A DNA stretch of 39,662 nt from Vitrella brassicaformis (Eukaryota > Sar > Vitrellaceae). Of this stretch, positions 20,275 through 32,303 are shown piece by piece. Where the stretch lies: positions 306,839 through 346,500 of the forward strand of contig CDMY01000347.1 of NCBI GenBank assembly GCA_001179505.1. The letters are read 5' to 3'. Position numbers and translations under genes: made by a program. The notes under the pieces were generated by a model. That model saw only the letters and a list, made by a program, of their open reading frames with translations, had not been told where the DNA came from and did not search any database. Every line of letters begins with the position of its first letter. Position 1 is the first letter of the stretch.

Positions 20275-23200
20275 CCCCCCCCCAGACAAGGAGCCACCGA
20301 TTGGTAGTGCGACAACGAAAGGTATGGCGTCGAAGGCTACCAAGCCGGCGGGAGAGGGCAGCGTGAGCTTCGGCCTGCAGCTGGGCGACGTCATGGCACT
20401 CCTGAAGCCCCTCGTGGTCAGCATTCATATCGTTCCTTAAGTTTGGGGGCTCATGAATGACGGACGTCTTCTGTTGTCGTTTTGTCTGCCACCAGACTGA
20501 GGCGATTGCGATGGACCCCGCGAAGGCCAAGGCGTTGCGCGTGCCTGAGGGGGAGGCGAGATGGAGCGACCTCCAGGACCTGGCCCAGCAGCTCGAGAAC
20601 GTCATGAAGAGGTGCAGAAAGAGAATCGACGAGAGGGAGACACCGAAAGTGCCCGAGAGCATGGTGAGAGAGAAGCGCGAGACAGGTGCTGACGGACGAG
20701 AGACATGATTGTGTGCTGCCATCTGTCCGTCGCCAATCAGGACGCCAAAGTGAAGGCGCTGGAGAAGAAGGTCTCCGCCGAGGAAACCCTTCACAACTTC
20801 CTCTTCGACTCCCTCAACCTCTGCGACGAGCTCCTAGACGTCGCCCCGCTCACGCGCGCCTTTTCCAAGATCCTGGCGACAAGCATCCCGACGCTCGAGA
20901 CGCAATATAGACACCTCCAGGACCAGTCAGAGACCCTCGCAGACCTGGTGCCGCCGCGTTTCTTTTCGACGCTCCATCGGCTTAAGCAGCATCCGGTGCG
21001 AAGCGGCTATCAAACACCGCGTACGGAGGTTGCTGCGCCGCCGGTGGGGCTGGGTGTGCCGGAGGATGAGGAGGAGGCGAGGCCGGAGTGGGGGGCCCTG
21101 CCGATGCCTTGCCCTATGCCCGTGAGAGGACGATTGCTCAGACTCGTGCTTGCGGACTTCAAAAAGTGAGAGAGACGAGTCGAGTCAAAGACCACGCGCA
21201 TGTGGTTTATCTGCTTTGTGGTGTGGTGTGCGGATGTGTGTGTATCGTGGATCAGTTTCGAGAGGTTTCTGATGGCGTCCCTGCACTGTCTTCACGACGC
21301 CAGCCGCGAGCTCAACATTCTTCTCCCCTGGGACCGCAAGCCGCAGTCGGCCGACCTCCCGACATTGGGCGGCGTGGTGCTCCTCTTCAAGGGCCGAGTG
21401 CAGTCACTGGGAGGCGCCATAGCCACCGAGACCAAGTTCGTGCCTCCGCTGATCTTCGCCGCCACTGCGGCCGAGGCCATCCTGCTGGAGAAGCTCTCCG
21501 ACACCCAGGCACAGCCGGCGAGCACACACAAGTTCAAGCACACCGGGTCGGGCCTCTCCCTCTCGTCCATGACCGACGACCGCATGAAGTGCATCGTGGA
21601 TTTCGACGAGAGCCTCACCCTCGATATCGACGACATCAAGGCTGACAACGCCAAAGCAGACGTGACCACACCCGCAGGTGGGGCCGTCAGGACTCCCAGG
21701 GCGGACGAGGACGGCGAGCCGACGGTGCAGGTGTCTGTCGATTTCTACATGCTGTTCCTGACCCACAGCGAGGGGGAGGGGCTGCCGCCCCTCCTCACTT
21801 CCAGCGATGAGCACTGCCGATGGGCGGCGGGCGGGACGCACATCCCCTTCCCCACCTACAACACCAAGCACTACTCCATCGACGAGGAGAAGCTCGGCAG
21901 CGCCGGACGGCTCGAGTGGCTGTGTCGGTGGGAGGCCAACGTCGACATTTCGGAGGTCGTGGAGGGCTACCTCGACCTCAGGGGACGGCCGTCGGTGGTC
22001 TACCTGGCCGACTCAGAGCACCTGGCTCAGACGTCCGCCACCCGGCGCGCCGAGCTGGACCGGAAGACGTCATCAGTCGCTTCGTCCAAGGCGCTGAAAG
22101 AGCTGGACCGGCTCGCCACCCACGTCCGCACGGCCATGCGGCGTGACCTCGGCGGCCGCTCGCGCATGCCCTCTCTCCGGCTGTGCCTCTCGTCCATCCC
22201 GCCGACGGCCATCCCGCCCCCCTGTCCAGACGTCGAGTACTTTCCGGTGCTGCCAGGTCTGCTGCCGCCTGACCAGAGGAAGGTCATCCGTCTGCAGATA
22301 CTGGAGGCGCCGACGTTCCCTGACCACAGCAAGAGCCTCTCTGCGCCGCTGCGGCCGTTCTTTATCGCACAGCTGCCCCGTGGCAGCACCTGGACTTCAC
22401 CAGAGAGCAGCCACCAGGGTTTGCGGACCGGCCGGCACATCTCTGGGAAGGCGTCTGTTCAGCCGGGCACGAGTGAGGGTGAGGAGATCTCCTATGTGCA
22501 CCACGGCGAGGTCTCCCTCAGCCGCACCGTCGGCGCCGTGCCCCACGGCCCCACCTACCGATGGAACGAAATCGTCTGGCTGCCTTATACACCGGAGGAC
22601 AGCTATGTCGCCCTGGACTTCTTCGCCGCAGACGGCCAGGGAGGCCATGCCGCCGTGGGTCAGCCGGTGGCCTTTGGTCGGCTGCCGGTGGACTCGCTGG
22701 CGATGGGGGGCGGGGATGAGTGGCAGCAGTGGGGGCCGCCGTCAGGTGGAGAGGGGGAGGTGCCCGAGGCGGAGGAAGACCTGGGTGCTGATGCTTCCCG
22801 GGATAATGAGGGGACTGGGCGAATAAGGACGTGCTTCCTCTGCCCGCTCGGCGAAGTTCGGTGAGCAAGGAAGAACAGTGGGGCATTTACACGTGGCCTA
22901 TGTCTCACTGGTGTCAGGTATCGACTCTCGTTGGTTGGTCTGGGTGACGTGCCGACGAGCATCGCCCCGTCAGATGTCTTCGCGGTCCACTGCGAGGCGT
23001 TCGAGAGCAGATTCACGCTGCACCAGGCGATCCTCGACGGCCCTAATGGCGCCCAGCTGTCCAACTTCGTCAAGTGCAGGCGAGTACAGCGCAGTCACGC
23101 CCGTCCCGTCGCCATTCGATCATTCAGTCTCCGTGTCTGTCTTCTCATCTCAGTGTGACATTCAAGCTGGGCAACGACGAGGTCACGGTGCTCGACGGAG

Positions 23201-23700
23201 GATGCCGCACATTCCACTCCGCCCCCCCCACCACCACCACCGCCCGCACCCCCATGCTGTGGGTGTGCTGGCCATCCCTCAACCTCACCTTCCCCCTCAA
23301 CGCCTCCCACTTCGGCGGGCCACTGGAGCTGGAGGTCCAGGTCAGGGGGCACTTCGACACACAGAAACAGCAGCAGGATGGGGGAGGGAGTCCGACAGCG
23401 AAGAGCGTCAGGAAGGGCTCTGCGGAGGAGCTGCTGCTGCATGGCAAGGAGGACACCACCACGAAGCGTGTGCTGGGGAGGGTAGTGGTGCCGCTGCTTA
23501 CTGCTGGTGGTGGGGAGAAGGGCGGCGTGAGGGGGATGGCCGGTGAGGTGAAGGGGCGGCTGAAGGAGACCACGGGGCAGTGGCTGGACCTCACTGACGG
23601 CATCTGGGCGACACCAACCGACGATAAAAAAGGTGGACCTCTTGCAGAAGAGAGAGACAGACACTGGGCAAACGTCACCCTGTGTCTCGCGCTTGGATAA
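20275..23700 (+). CDS. C2-like multi-domain protein, 5' end lost in the gap
   Basis: Exons after the gap: ~20275-20416, 20496-20663, 20741-21165, 21256-22860, 22918-23079 and 23154-23700. The first part is helical and charged (DLQDLAQQLENVMKRCRKRI; DAKVKALEKKVSAEETLHNF), likely a coiled coil. The 1605-nt exon contains a segment with C2-domain character: VIRLQILEAPTFPD, then RWNEIVWLPYTP and VALDFFAADGQGG. The last two exons hold a second such region: YRLSLVGLGDVPTS, VFAVHCEAFESRFTLHQ, SVTFKLGNDEVTVLDGG and MLWVCWPSLNLTFPLN. C2 domains commonly bind phospholipids or proteins, often with calcium; I see no clear calcium-binding Asp set. It may be a ciliary or membrane-associated protein, but that is a guess. 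The junction 23079/23154 needs a GC donor to keep the frame. Real coding sequence is certain, the C2 call moderate. Confidence 0.7.
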
Positions 23701-25619
23701 TTCAGGAGGTGCGTCGTGTCGCTGCCACAACCTTTCGCTGGTCGATGTGCGGTCGTCTGCCCCCTTTCAGCCAGTAACATGGGATCACCTGCCCACGCCA
23801 CTCGCGCCCGTCCTCAACACACCATGACTCTGATGGACGATGGTCTTCTTGCATGGCTGCGTGTGTCTGGCTGACATTTTTCGTGGGCTTCTTTGTCTGT
23901 GCGCTTGCATGTTTGTCTGCCGGGAACGAAGCGAAGCTTGTGGGAGAGGTACCATCAATCAGTCACGGTCATATAGCTAGCTATACACACGAGTTGAGTT
24001 GAGTTGAGGAGTCAGTGAGCATGAGCATGAAATCGGAGATCGTCTGCCAACCGACGTGAGCAGCCATGAACGAACCATGTCATACTATCACCTGCCTCGT
24101 CAGAAAGCCCGCAGACCGAAAAAGAAGAGAAGAGCAAAGAGCGACCAGACAGCGAAAACCGAGCCGCGAAAAGAAAACCGCCCGGGCAGGCGCGCGCAAA
24201 GGAAAACGAAAAGGGACATGAAAGTTGAGAGAGGCAGGGGCGGGGGCGGGGACCATTGTGGGGGCAGGGAAATCTGCCATGTGGCTGGGGCATGAGATGC
24301 CTGCAGACAGAACCATGGATGGGTGGATGGATGGATGGATGATGGATGGATGGGCCGTCTCTGCCTGTTCTATCTCTCGCTTGCTACGAGTAGCCGGGCA
24401 GCTGTGCAAAACAGCACCACACCAGCCATCAGATCCCATCCCGTCCAGCCATCAGTGGGAAAGAGAGAGAGGCCGAGAGTAGAGCAGCAGCCGAACATTG
24501 ACCACCATCCATCCATCCAACGTATATACACGGCGTCGTTGTCGTTGTGGTGGGTGGAAAACCGACATATAAAGACACACCCTCCCTCCCTCCCTGTCTG
24601 CCTGTACACTTACAATGCCACATCCATCCATCCATCCATCGGCCCACTCACCACCAAAGATATTACAAATCCACACACAGCAAGGCCTGGCCGTGATACG
24701 ATCGACCAGCCTTGAATTCAGCTCATTCGTTGATCGACATTGACGGGGAAAAAACCAACACGCAGGCACGCAGGCAGTGATCATGGAGAATACTACGGGC
24801 ACACCACACACATCCACACCCACACACATGTACGCCGAGAGAGAGAGAGAGAAACACTCCCCATTTGGTCATGGCCAGACAAAGAGCCGGTTCTGAGCGC
24901 CTCGCCTCCGTCCGTCCACCAGCACCCAGCACACCACCTAGCTTCCTTGTTTATCATCCGACCAGGCAGAGCCAGGCGGGTCTCTGATCTCTATTTCTCG
25001 GCTGTCTGCCTTTCTGTCTGTCGCGCGCGAAGGGGGAGGGGATCGCTGATGAGTGAGTGCATCACACTGACTAGTTTACAGAAAACCACCCACACGCACG
25101 CAGACAGACATGGAGGCAGGGAGGCAGTGAGGTAGTGAGGCAGCAGCAAGGCAGGCAGGCAGGCAGGCAGGCAATGATAAAGGAAGAACAAACCGAACCA
25201 ACCGCGCCGAGTCTGTCGTCTTTGTCGGACAAATTGTTGTGTTTGTGTAGAAAAAGAAAACACACGCACACGCACACGCACACGCACACACGAAACGTAG
25301 GTATGAATGAAGCCATGGATGTCGACACAAACACACATACACATACAAACACACAAAGATGAACAAAGCAACCACCGGGCCAGCCAGCCACCTCCCCACC
25401 CCCCACCCCCTCTTACCTGTGTCGTCACACATCCATCCATCCATCCCATTCACACAGGCACAGCCGTGAGCCAGAGGGCCGACTACGCCCCACGCACACC
25501 ACACGCATCCGCCCTCGCTCCCTCCCCCACTTAATCATTACAAACACACACACACAAAACACACACATGCGATTCTCGCCCCCCCGAACCCCTGTATATA
25601 TCACGTGGGAGTGGTGAGG
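23701..25619. other. Long gene-free, microsatellite-rich spacer
   Basis: About 1.9 kb without a convincing exon. It holds GGAT runs at 24315-24352, CCATCCAT runs near 24504 and 24624, a (GCAG)n run near 25151-25171, a (CACACG)n array at about 25260-25290 and TGTGTG tracts. A basic 79-codon open frame at 24056-24295 is low complexity and was not called. The 3' ends of both flanking genes lie here. Confidence 0.55.
25260..25294. repeat. (CACACG)n microsatellite
   Basis: About five and a half units of CACACG in the long spacer upstream of the GSK3 3' end. No other structure is visible in it. Confidence 0.8.
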
Positions 25620-27727
25620 TCACTCGTCGGCCTCTGCCCTGCGCGCCTCCGCCGCCTTCCACGCGATGAGCTTGGGCCGCACGGCGGTGGAGGCGTTGCA
25701 GATCTCCTCGTGGTTGAAGTCAGCCAACACCGGCATGGCCACGTCGCCCGGCAACCTGACACACCACACCACACCACACACCAACACGCACAGAGCATGT
25801 GTGTGTGCGTGTGTGCGTGTGTGCGGGAGGGGGGGAGATGTGTGTGAGGGCGTGAGGGTGCCAACCGGGTGCTAGGGTCCCGAAGCTCGTCGAAGAACTC
25901 GTGTGCGAGTGCCTGGAATGGGACAGCAGGCACACTCGTGTGTTCAAATGACCTCCCTCTGCATGTCTGTGTGGGGTGATGGGCGGCAGGCTGGTGTTCA
26001 GCTCACATCGTGGAGCGGCAGGCGCTTCTCGGGCTCGTACGCCAACAGGCCCGTCAGCAAACCCAGCGCCTCGGAACACACACCACTACCCTCCGGGAAG
26101 ATCTGAACACCCACACGCGCACACACACTCTCTCCCTCTCTCTCTCTCTGTCTCTGTCGCACTATATCACGCACAAGCTGACCTTTGTCCACTGGCGTGG
26201 CTTGACTTCTGGGAATCTGAATTCGGTGTAGTTGGGGTTCATGGAGGACATCTGGTCGCGTGTGGGTGTGCCCATGGTCTGGATGATCTTGACCAGCTGG
26301 TCCACTGACGTCGTGCCCGGGAACAGCGGACGGCCCAGCATGATCTCGCCCATCACACAGCCTGGAGGGGGAGAGAGGGAGGGAGGGAGAGAGAGGGCGG
26401 GAGGGTCTGGCGTGTGGCTGCTGCTGGTGTGTATGTGTGTGTGTGTGTGTGATCTTACCGATGGACCAGATGTCGATGGCTGTGGTGTACTCGGTGGCGC
26501 CGAGCATTAGCTCCGGCGCGCGGTAGTAGCGCGAGCAGATGTACGACACGCTACACTCACCTGACGGATGGACCCAATCAACCACACCACACCACACCAC
26601 ACCACATCACACCACACCATTCAGCTGCCCTTTCGTGTGTCCGCTCGTGTGTGTGGTGTGTGTGGTGTGTGTGTGTGTGTCCATTCGCCGCTGTCCGCTC
26701 AACGAACCTGGCTTCAGTATCTTAGCACTCTGAAGGGCAGACAACAGACAGCAGACAGGGGCAATAAACACACACCGTGTTCTGCGTTCGTTCAAGTCTT
26801 GCTCTCTGCTGCCTGCCATGTGTGTGTGTGCATGGCTCGGTCTCCTCACTCACCCCGAAGTCGCAGATTTTGAGGACGTGTCTCTTGGGGTCCACCAGCA
26901 GGTTCTGCGGCTTGATGTCCCGGTGGCAGATCCCCTGACACGACATACACACAGATGGGCGATGGGCCATCCTATCTATCCCTGTGTGTGTGGTGATGGT
27001 GGTGGTGAGGTGGGGGTGGCATGCGATGCCATGCCCCCTACCAACCAGAGCGTGTAGATGTGCGACGCCTCTGCAGATCTGGTACACGTACAGCTTGACC
27101 AACACCATCGGCAACATGCGCTGCTGCCGCGTGTAGCCCTTCACCACCCTATACACCGTCTCAGGAATGCTAAACACACACACACACAGAGAGAGAGAGA
27201 GATGCGCTTGTGTGTGGTGCCTTGTCTTGTGATGTGGTGTGGTGTGGTGTGGTGTGCATACTATTCCATGACGACGTTGAGGTTGGAAGCCTTCTCGCCG
27301 TGGCTGCCTGTGCGCTGCTGCTCGGCCGCTACGGGGGTGTAGTAGAAGTCACGCAACTCGACCACATTCGGGTGCCGCAGCAGCTTCATGATGTCCAACT
27401 CGCGATTCTGAGTACACAACACATAACAGACACCAAAAACACGCACACATCCATCCATCCGTGTATAAGTGCAGTGCACTCGACCACACTCCAGCCACTT
27501 ATGCGTGTGTGCCGCCGCGCCGCCCTCGCCCGCCCGCCCACCTTGTATCTAGGGTCCTGCAGCACCTGTTTGATGGCGACGGTCTCCTTGGTCTCCACAA
27601 CCTGCGCCAGCGTCACGCTACCGAACGACCCGGCGCCCAGCGCCTTGCCCAGCGAATAGGCCTCCGACCCTCGCATCACCAGGGACGAGGAGGAAGCCTC
27701 CGCACTCGACGACTGCACCTCTGCCAT
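25620..27727 (-). CDS. GSK3: Glycogen synthase kinase 3 (GSK3/shaggy-type Ser/Thr kinase)
   Basis: Ten exons (27727-27542, 27407-27262, 27169-27046, 26934-26854, 26729-26708, 26560-26459, 26361-26183, 26102-26007, 25912-25866, 25755-25620) sum to 1119 nt, 372 residues. Kinase motifs in order: GAGSFGSV loop, VAIKQVLQD lysine, HRDIKPQN catalytic loop, DFGSAK, and the GSK3-specific activation segment [13 protein letters not shown] with its autophosphorylated Tyr. [14 protein letters not shown] and [14 protein letters not shown] are also GSK3 signatures. The three basic residues of the primed-substrate pocket are kept: Arg in DPRYK, Arg in HRD, Lys in FGSAK. The short N-terminus has no RxRxxS motif, so the Akt-type inhibitory Ser seems absent. 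Exon 5 is only 22 nt. It lies head-to-head with the WDR82 gene. Confidence 0.96.
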
Positions 27728-28146
27728 CAGTGCGTCCGACCGCCGTATCCGCCTTATCTATCCCTCCGCCTTCTCCTCCGATCCCTCCCCCCTCTCGCGA
27801 AAGCCGCCCACCACGGGAATGAGGTGCGGCGGCTCACTTACGCGAGAGTTCAGGAGTCCTCAGTCATGTGGCCGCAGCAGCACAGCCCATCAAGTCATTC
27901 TTGTGTCGAGTAATGCCGCCGCCTAGGGTGCTCCCTGAAACCGCTGGCTCCTTGCAAACCCTTGACCCGAGAAACCCTACACTCGGCCCAGATCTCGCTG
28001 CCAGAACGAGGGGCGCGATTTCAGGTTGTTGTCGATGGCGAAACGTGAACGTGTGAACATCATTCTCACGCCGCTGCTGTCGACAGGAACAGTGCGCGAA
28101 TCTAGCGGCCTCTGGCCGCGACCCTCTTAGGCCGCTGCCCAGCATC
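27728..28146. promoter_or_regulatory. Divergent promoter interval, GSK3 / WDR82
   Basis: A 419-bp interval between opposite start codons with no microsatellites. It contains TGCTCCCTGAAACCG at 27929-27943. The same 15 bases occur at 34896-34910 in the PSMA4/dioxygenase interval. Use as a bidirectional promoter is inferred. Confidence 0.5.
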
Positions 28147-29923
28147 ATGATGCCGCCTCCCCTCCCTGCCGCAGACCACCCATCTTCTCGTCTGCAGCTG
28201 ACATCCGATGTGGTGCGGTCGTTGTGTGTGGCGTGGGTCAGCCGGGAGGGCACGGTGCAGCGCAAAGGCCTCGACTTCTCTCCGGACGACGGATCTTTCC
28301 TCCTGGCCCCGACCATGATCGATGTCCACGTCTACCGAACGACCCTGCACCACACAGACGAGCCCAAGTAAGTACGTACGCGAGCAGACAGAAGGAGATC
28401 TGCACTGACTGACCGATTTGTTTGTTTGTTTGGTTGCGTGTTTGGTTCTGTGTTGCAGGTTGGTTCAGCGGCTGCCGTCGGGTCACCTGGGGATAGCTGC
28501 GGCGCGGTTCACACGCCGCGGGCCGCAGCACATCCTCACGGCACCCGCCAACCAGGAGGACGGTGCGACGCACGTTAGTCACTCAAGGGCGTCGTCCATT
28601 GCTTGCTGTTTGCAGCCTCTCTGCGGCTATGGGATTTGCAGTTGAACCTCTACACGCGGATCTTCCCGCTACCAGCGCCGTGAGTGAGCAAACCATGAGG
28701 AGGGAGGGCCTTCTCGTCTCGTCTTGCGAGTGAATGATTCTCCCCGTTTGTGTTGTGTACCGTACCCCAGTGCTGTTCACCTGGCGATGCACCCAAGTAA
28801 AGACCTGGTGCTGGCCTGCTGTGCCGACTCGTGTGTGCGCCTGTTCAGCCTCAACGACACGCAGCCATTGGTGGGGTGGGGCGGGGGCCTGGAAGGGGGG
28901 CGGCACCCCTGAGCTTAGCTTATAGATGGCGTCGGTTGCATGGCGTGTAGGCCCGTTTTGCGTCTCACTCGTCCCCGCCTGCTGCTGCTTTCGACAAGGA
29001 AGGTGGGATGAGATGAGCAGTGAGTGCTGCAACGCAACGCAACGCTGCTTATCCGCTGCTCTCTGCGTGTGTGGGGATGTTGATCAGGCATTGTGTTCGC
29101 CTGTGAGTGAAGGGCGGGGCGTCTTGTGCCGCTCTCTACAGCTGACTGCAATTGATGCCTGTCTGTCGCAGGTGCCTCTGGCCGACAGGTGCATCTTTTC
29201 GACACCAATTCCTACAAGGAGGTACGAGAAGATGCCTGTGGAGTCTGTGCACTCTCACTCTGCGGCCTCAGAGCGCATTTGCCGGCTTCGATCTCTCCGA
29301 CCGACTGCCCCGACACGCACACATAACGGTACACCCCCCCTCTCCACACATACACACACACGCACAGAGTCTCACGGAGGTGTCCCATTCGGTGTGTTGC
29401 AGAGTTTGCTGTTCAGTCCAGCGGCGGACCACCTGCTGGTCGGCGCCAGCACCTCAGACCTGCTGCTGCTCGACGCCATATATGGGCGGACACTCAACGC
29501 TCTCAGGGGCTCCTCATATGACATTGAGAATGGGAGCGCCAGCAGGACCACCCCACCCCCACCCCCCGCAGCATTCTCCCCTGATGGACAATTCGTTTTC
29601 TGCGGTGGGTGAGGGAACGAACGCCTAAATATATGTGTGTGTCCGTATTTCTTTCTGTGTATGTGTGCAGGGAGTGACGAGAGCCCGTCACTGGATGTGT
29701 GGGAGGCGCTGGGAGGGCGGGTCGGGCGGCTCGACGGCCACACGCAGCAGCCGCGGTTTTTGGCGTTCCACCCCACCAGAGCTGTCTTGGCATCAGGTGG
29801 GCGGGGCGGCTGGGCAGTGGGCAAACAGTACATCGCCTTGCGAGTATGTGTGTGTGTGTCTTATGTGGTGTGTGTGCAGCTTCATGTGACGTGGCCTTGT
29901 GGCTGCCGAAGACGCCTCCGTGA
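28147..29923 (+). CDS. WDR82: WDR82/Swd2-type WD40 protein
   Basis: Eleven exons (28147-28367, 28459-28562, 28616-28679, 28771-28870, 28951-29002, 29088-29102, 29172-29221, 29272-29328, 29403-29604, 29671-29796, 29880-29923) sum to 1035 nt, 344 residues. WD-like blades are visible: GLDFSPDDGSFLLAPT, ASLRLWDL, HLAMHPSKDLVLACCADS, GRQVHLFD, SLLFSPAADHLLVGASTSD, FSPDGQFVFCG, LAFHPTRAVLASG. The ending ASCDVALWLPKTPP matches the Swd2/WDR82 C-terminus, as does LLLLDAIYGRTLNAL in blade five. Swd2 family proteins serve the Set1/COMPASS histone H3K4 methyltransferase and RNA 3'-end/PP1 termination complexes in the nucleus. Exon 6 is a 15-nt micro-exon coding GIVFA. The exon 5 acceptor is TAG and the exon 4 donor GTGGGG. 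Identity rests on overall layout and termini. Confidence 0.85.
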
Positions 29924-30531
29924 ATATATCGAGCTGCATGTTTCTTTGTTGCCACTCATCTGGAAGTGTCACATACAGAACCGTTATGCAAAGTCGTGAT
30001 GACGAGGCGATGGGTGTGTATCATTTTGGTTGGTTGGTTGGTGGCTTGCTCGCCTTGTCCAGATACTTGGCATGCTGGCATCCACACTTGTGCTCATGTG
30101 TGGGTGTCGACGTGCCGAGGCTGTGGGCGAGACGAGCAAGGGCCCAGGGGGAGGGGAAACTGAGTGGCATCGCTGAGCAGACCGACATTGTACATATCAC
30201 GAGGCGTGTACTGTATGTGCGTCACGTTTGTTTGAGAAAGCCATTTTGGTCGCGCCAAAGATCTTAAGAAAAGCCACATGGTGAATGACAGTCCAGTCTC
30301 CCCACTCCACCATGCACCGCCAGCCCTCATTTCCCCCGTCAGCCACCCCTCGCAGCAAACACACCACAGCACAGTACAGCAAAGGCCCCCCATATCACTT
30401 CTCTGTGTGAGCGAGCGTCTCTGGTCAGAGTGCAGTGCATATCAATCGTCAAAGCAATGGTTCAAGCAAACTGTTGAAGCAACTCGGCCAGGATTGACTG
30501 TGTTGTGTTGTGTTGTGTTGTGTGGGTTCAA
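29924..30531. other. Intergenic spacer between convergent genes
   Basis: About 600 bp between the 3' ends of the WDR82 gene and the CHORD-like gene. It has GGTT repeats near 30028-30042 and TGTGT runs near 30499-30522. No coding exon or RNA gene is visible. Confidence 0.5.
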
Positions 30532-32182
30532 TCATGAGACATGGAATCCCGTGCGGCAGCCGGGCGAGCATGCAGAGCACTTGTTGCAGCACGTCCAGTA
30601 CTTGGCACCTACACACACACACACACACACAAATGATTGATAGGGACTCCTCTCCCCCCTCTCTGTCTGCGATTGACTGTGTGTGTCCGTGTGTGTGTGT
30701 ATACCTCCGCACGACATGCATGAGAAAAACTTGATCTTCCCGGGATGGTATGTGCAGGCATTCTGAACCCCCCCACCATACACACAGACGCACAGAGACA
30801 GAGACATTCTCAATCCACGCCCTCCCTCCCTCCCTCCCTCCCTTGGCTCCCCGTCTCACCTCCCTCCCTCCTTACGGCATGGTTCTCAGCCAGTCTGTAG
30901 GTCTGCTCGCACCGGATGCACACCCGGTCCTCGTCCACCACACCCTTCAACCGCCGATTCTCCTCCCGCAGCGCCTCCACCTCCCCCTTCAGCCCATAGC
31001 TGCGCTCCAGGGCCTCCTTCAGGCTCCACTGGTGCACAGCCACACACTGCTCCACCGACCTCACAAACGCCTCGAGCGCCTCCTGGGCCGTCTTGGGGGG
31101 CTTGCTATCTCTGGTGGTGTCTCGGGGGGGAGGGATGACGGTCGGCACCTGCACTCGCGCGTCGCCCAGCATTGGGGCGGTGGAAGTGAGGTCGTCGCCC
31201 AGGCCGGTGATGCCCCGGACGAGTGACGACTGCAGGGCGGCCTCTGGCGGAGCGTCGTGGTATGAGGACCGACGACGGCCTGACGAAACAAAAGAGACAC
31301 AATCAATCCCTGCGTGTGATCCGCTTCCCTTCCCTCCCCCGATAGACTCAATCGATGGGATTCGCTTACTTGACTTGGCGTCCCCTTGTCTGCCCCCCGC
31401 CGCCCCCCCGCCCTTGCCGCCCATCCCTCCCATGTCGGTGTCTGGCGAGAGTCCATACGACTTGATGAAGTCCTCAAGGATGGCAAAGGACGACGAGCGG
31501 CGCACCTGTGCCACAGACTGGCGCGGCATCGGCTGGAGGTCGCCTCTGGGGGGCGGCGGAGCCTTGCCCTGCGCGCCAGGCCCTGCGCCCTTCTTCTTTG
31601 CTGCCGCCTTTGACTTGTCTGGTGTTGTTGTCGCGGGTTGGAGCTGCGGCTGTTGGGGGAAGGCTGGCTGTGTGTTTGTGCTCTGTGCGAGGGGGGAGGG
31701 CTGGGATGGGGGAGGGCAGTGGAGCTTGGCGAACGTGCAGAATGTCTCGAGTCTGCTGCGCCAGGGGGCAGTGCTCTCCAGGTCCTCCTTCAAGCCCTGC
31801 AGACACAAAGGGACAAATGGGCGTTTCTGCATGCACTGTCTGCACGCCCTCTCCCCTCCCTCCCTCTCACCAGTAGGTCCTCCTGTGTTCTGACGATACC
31901 CTCCTGCAAAGCCTTCTCCCGCCTGGCCATGTCCTCCCGCAACCGCCCCAGCTGCTCTTCCCGCGCCTTGACCCGCTCCTCCACCTCACCCAACTCATAC
32001 TTGGACCGCAACGACGCCTCAGCCTCCATACTGGCACGCAGCTCAGCGTCCTTGAGCTGACGCTGTACCCTGTCCAGCTCCACACGCAGGCTCTCCACAT
32101 CGCCTGAGGCTCCCCCACCAACATGATGCTTCTTCTGCGGCGAAGTCGGGACGGAAAGCGGCTGGCGTCCTCCACCTCTCAT
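30532..32182 (-). CDS. Coiled-coil protein with C-terminal CHORD-like zinc module (425 aa)
   Basis: Five exons (32182-31871, 31796-31370, 31279-30876, 30762-30705, 30608-30532) sum to 1278 nt. Residues ~30-110 form a strong coiled coil (EERVKAREEQLGRLREDMAR). The middle is Pro/Gln/Gly-rich with RRSSSFAILEDFIKSYGL and RRRSSYHD, both possible phosphosites. A second helix reads KGEVEALREENRRLKG. The C-terminal ~60 residues read CIRCEQTYRLAENHAVNACT, then YHPGKIKFFSCMSCGG and YWTCCNKCSACSPGCRTGFH. The order CxxC, C-x-YHPG, CxxC, W-x-CC, GC and H is that of CHORD-type or related zinc-binding modules, which usually mediate protein interactions. Function is unknown; a scaffold role is a guess. It shares a 121-bp upstream interval with RPL11. 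Confidence 0.8.
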
Positions 32183-32303
32183 TTTTTCTCAGTCTGAGCA
32201 ACAGCCGAGAAAAAGGGGGCGGAGGGCAGAAAGTCTCAAAAAAAAAAAAGCTCGCAATCGTCGAAACACGCTCGCAATTGCCGAAGAGGGTGCCGCGTTC
32301 ACG
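32183..32303. promoter_or_regulatory. Very short divergent promoter interval, CHORD-like gene / RPL11
   Basis: Only 121 bp separate the two start codons. It has an A12 tract at 32238-32249 and two copies of CTCGCAAT, at 32251 and 32271, each followed by a CGAA on the same strand. Similar TCGCAWT elements occur in other divergent intervals of the window. Confidence 0.5.

Noticed and set aside
19643-20794. Open frames drawn through the run of N on both strands
   Set aside because: They exist only because N codons are read as open. The sequence on the minus strand has no splice or domain support and runs antisense to the C2-like gene.
24056-24295. Basic 79-codon open frame rich in Lys and Arg
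   Set aside because: Low complexity in a microsatellite-rich spacer with no domain, no splice context and no neighbour support.
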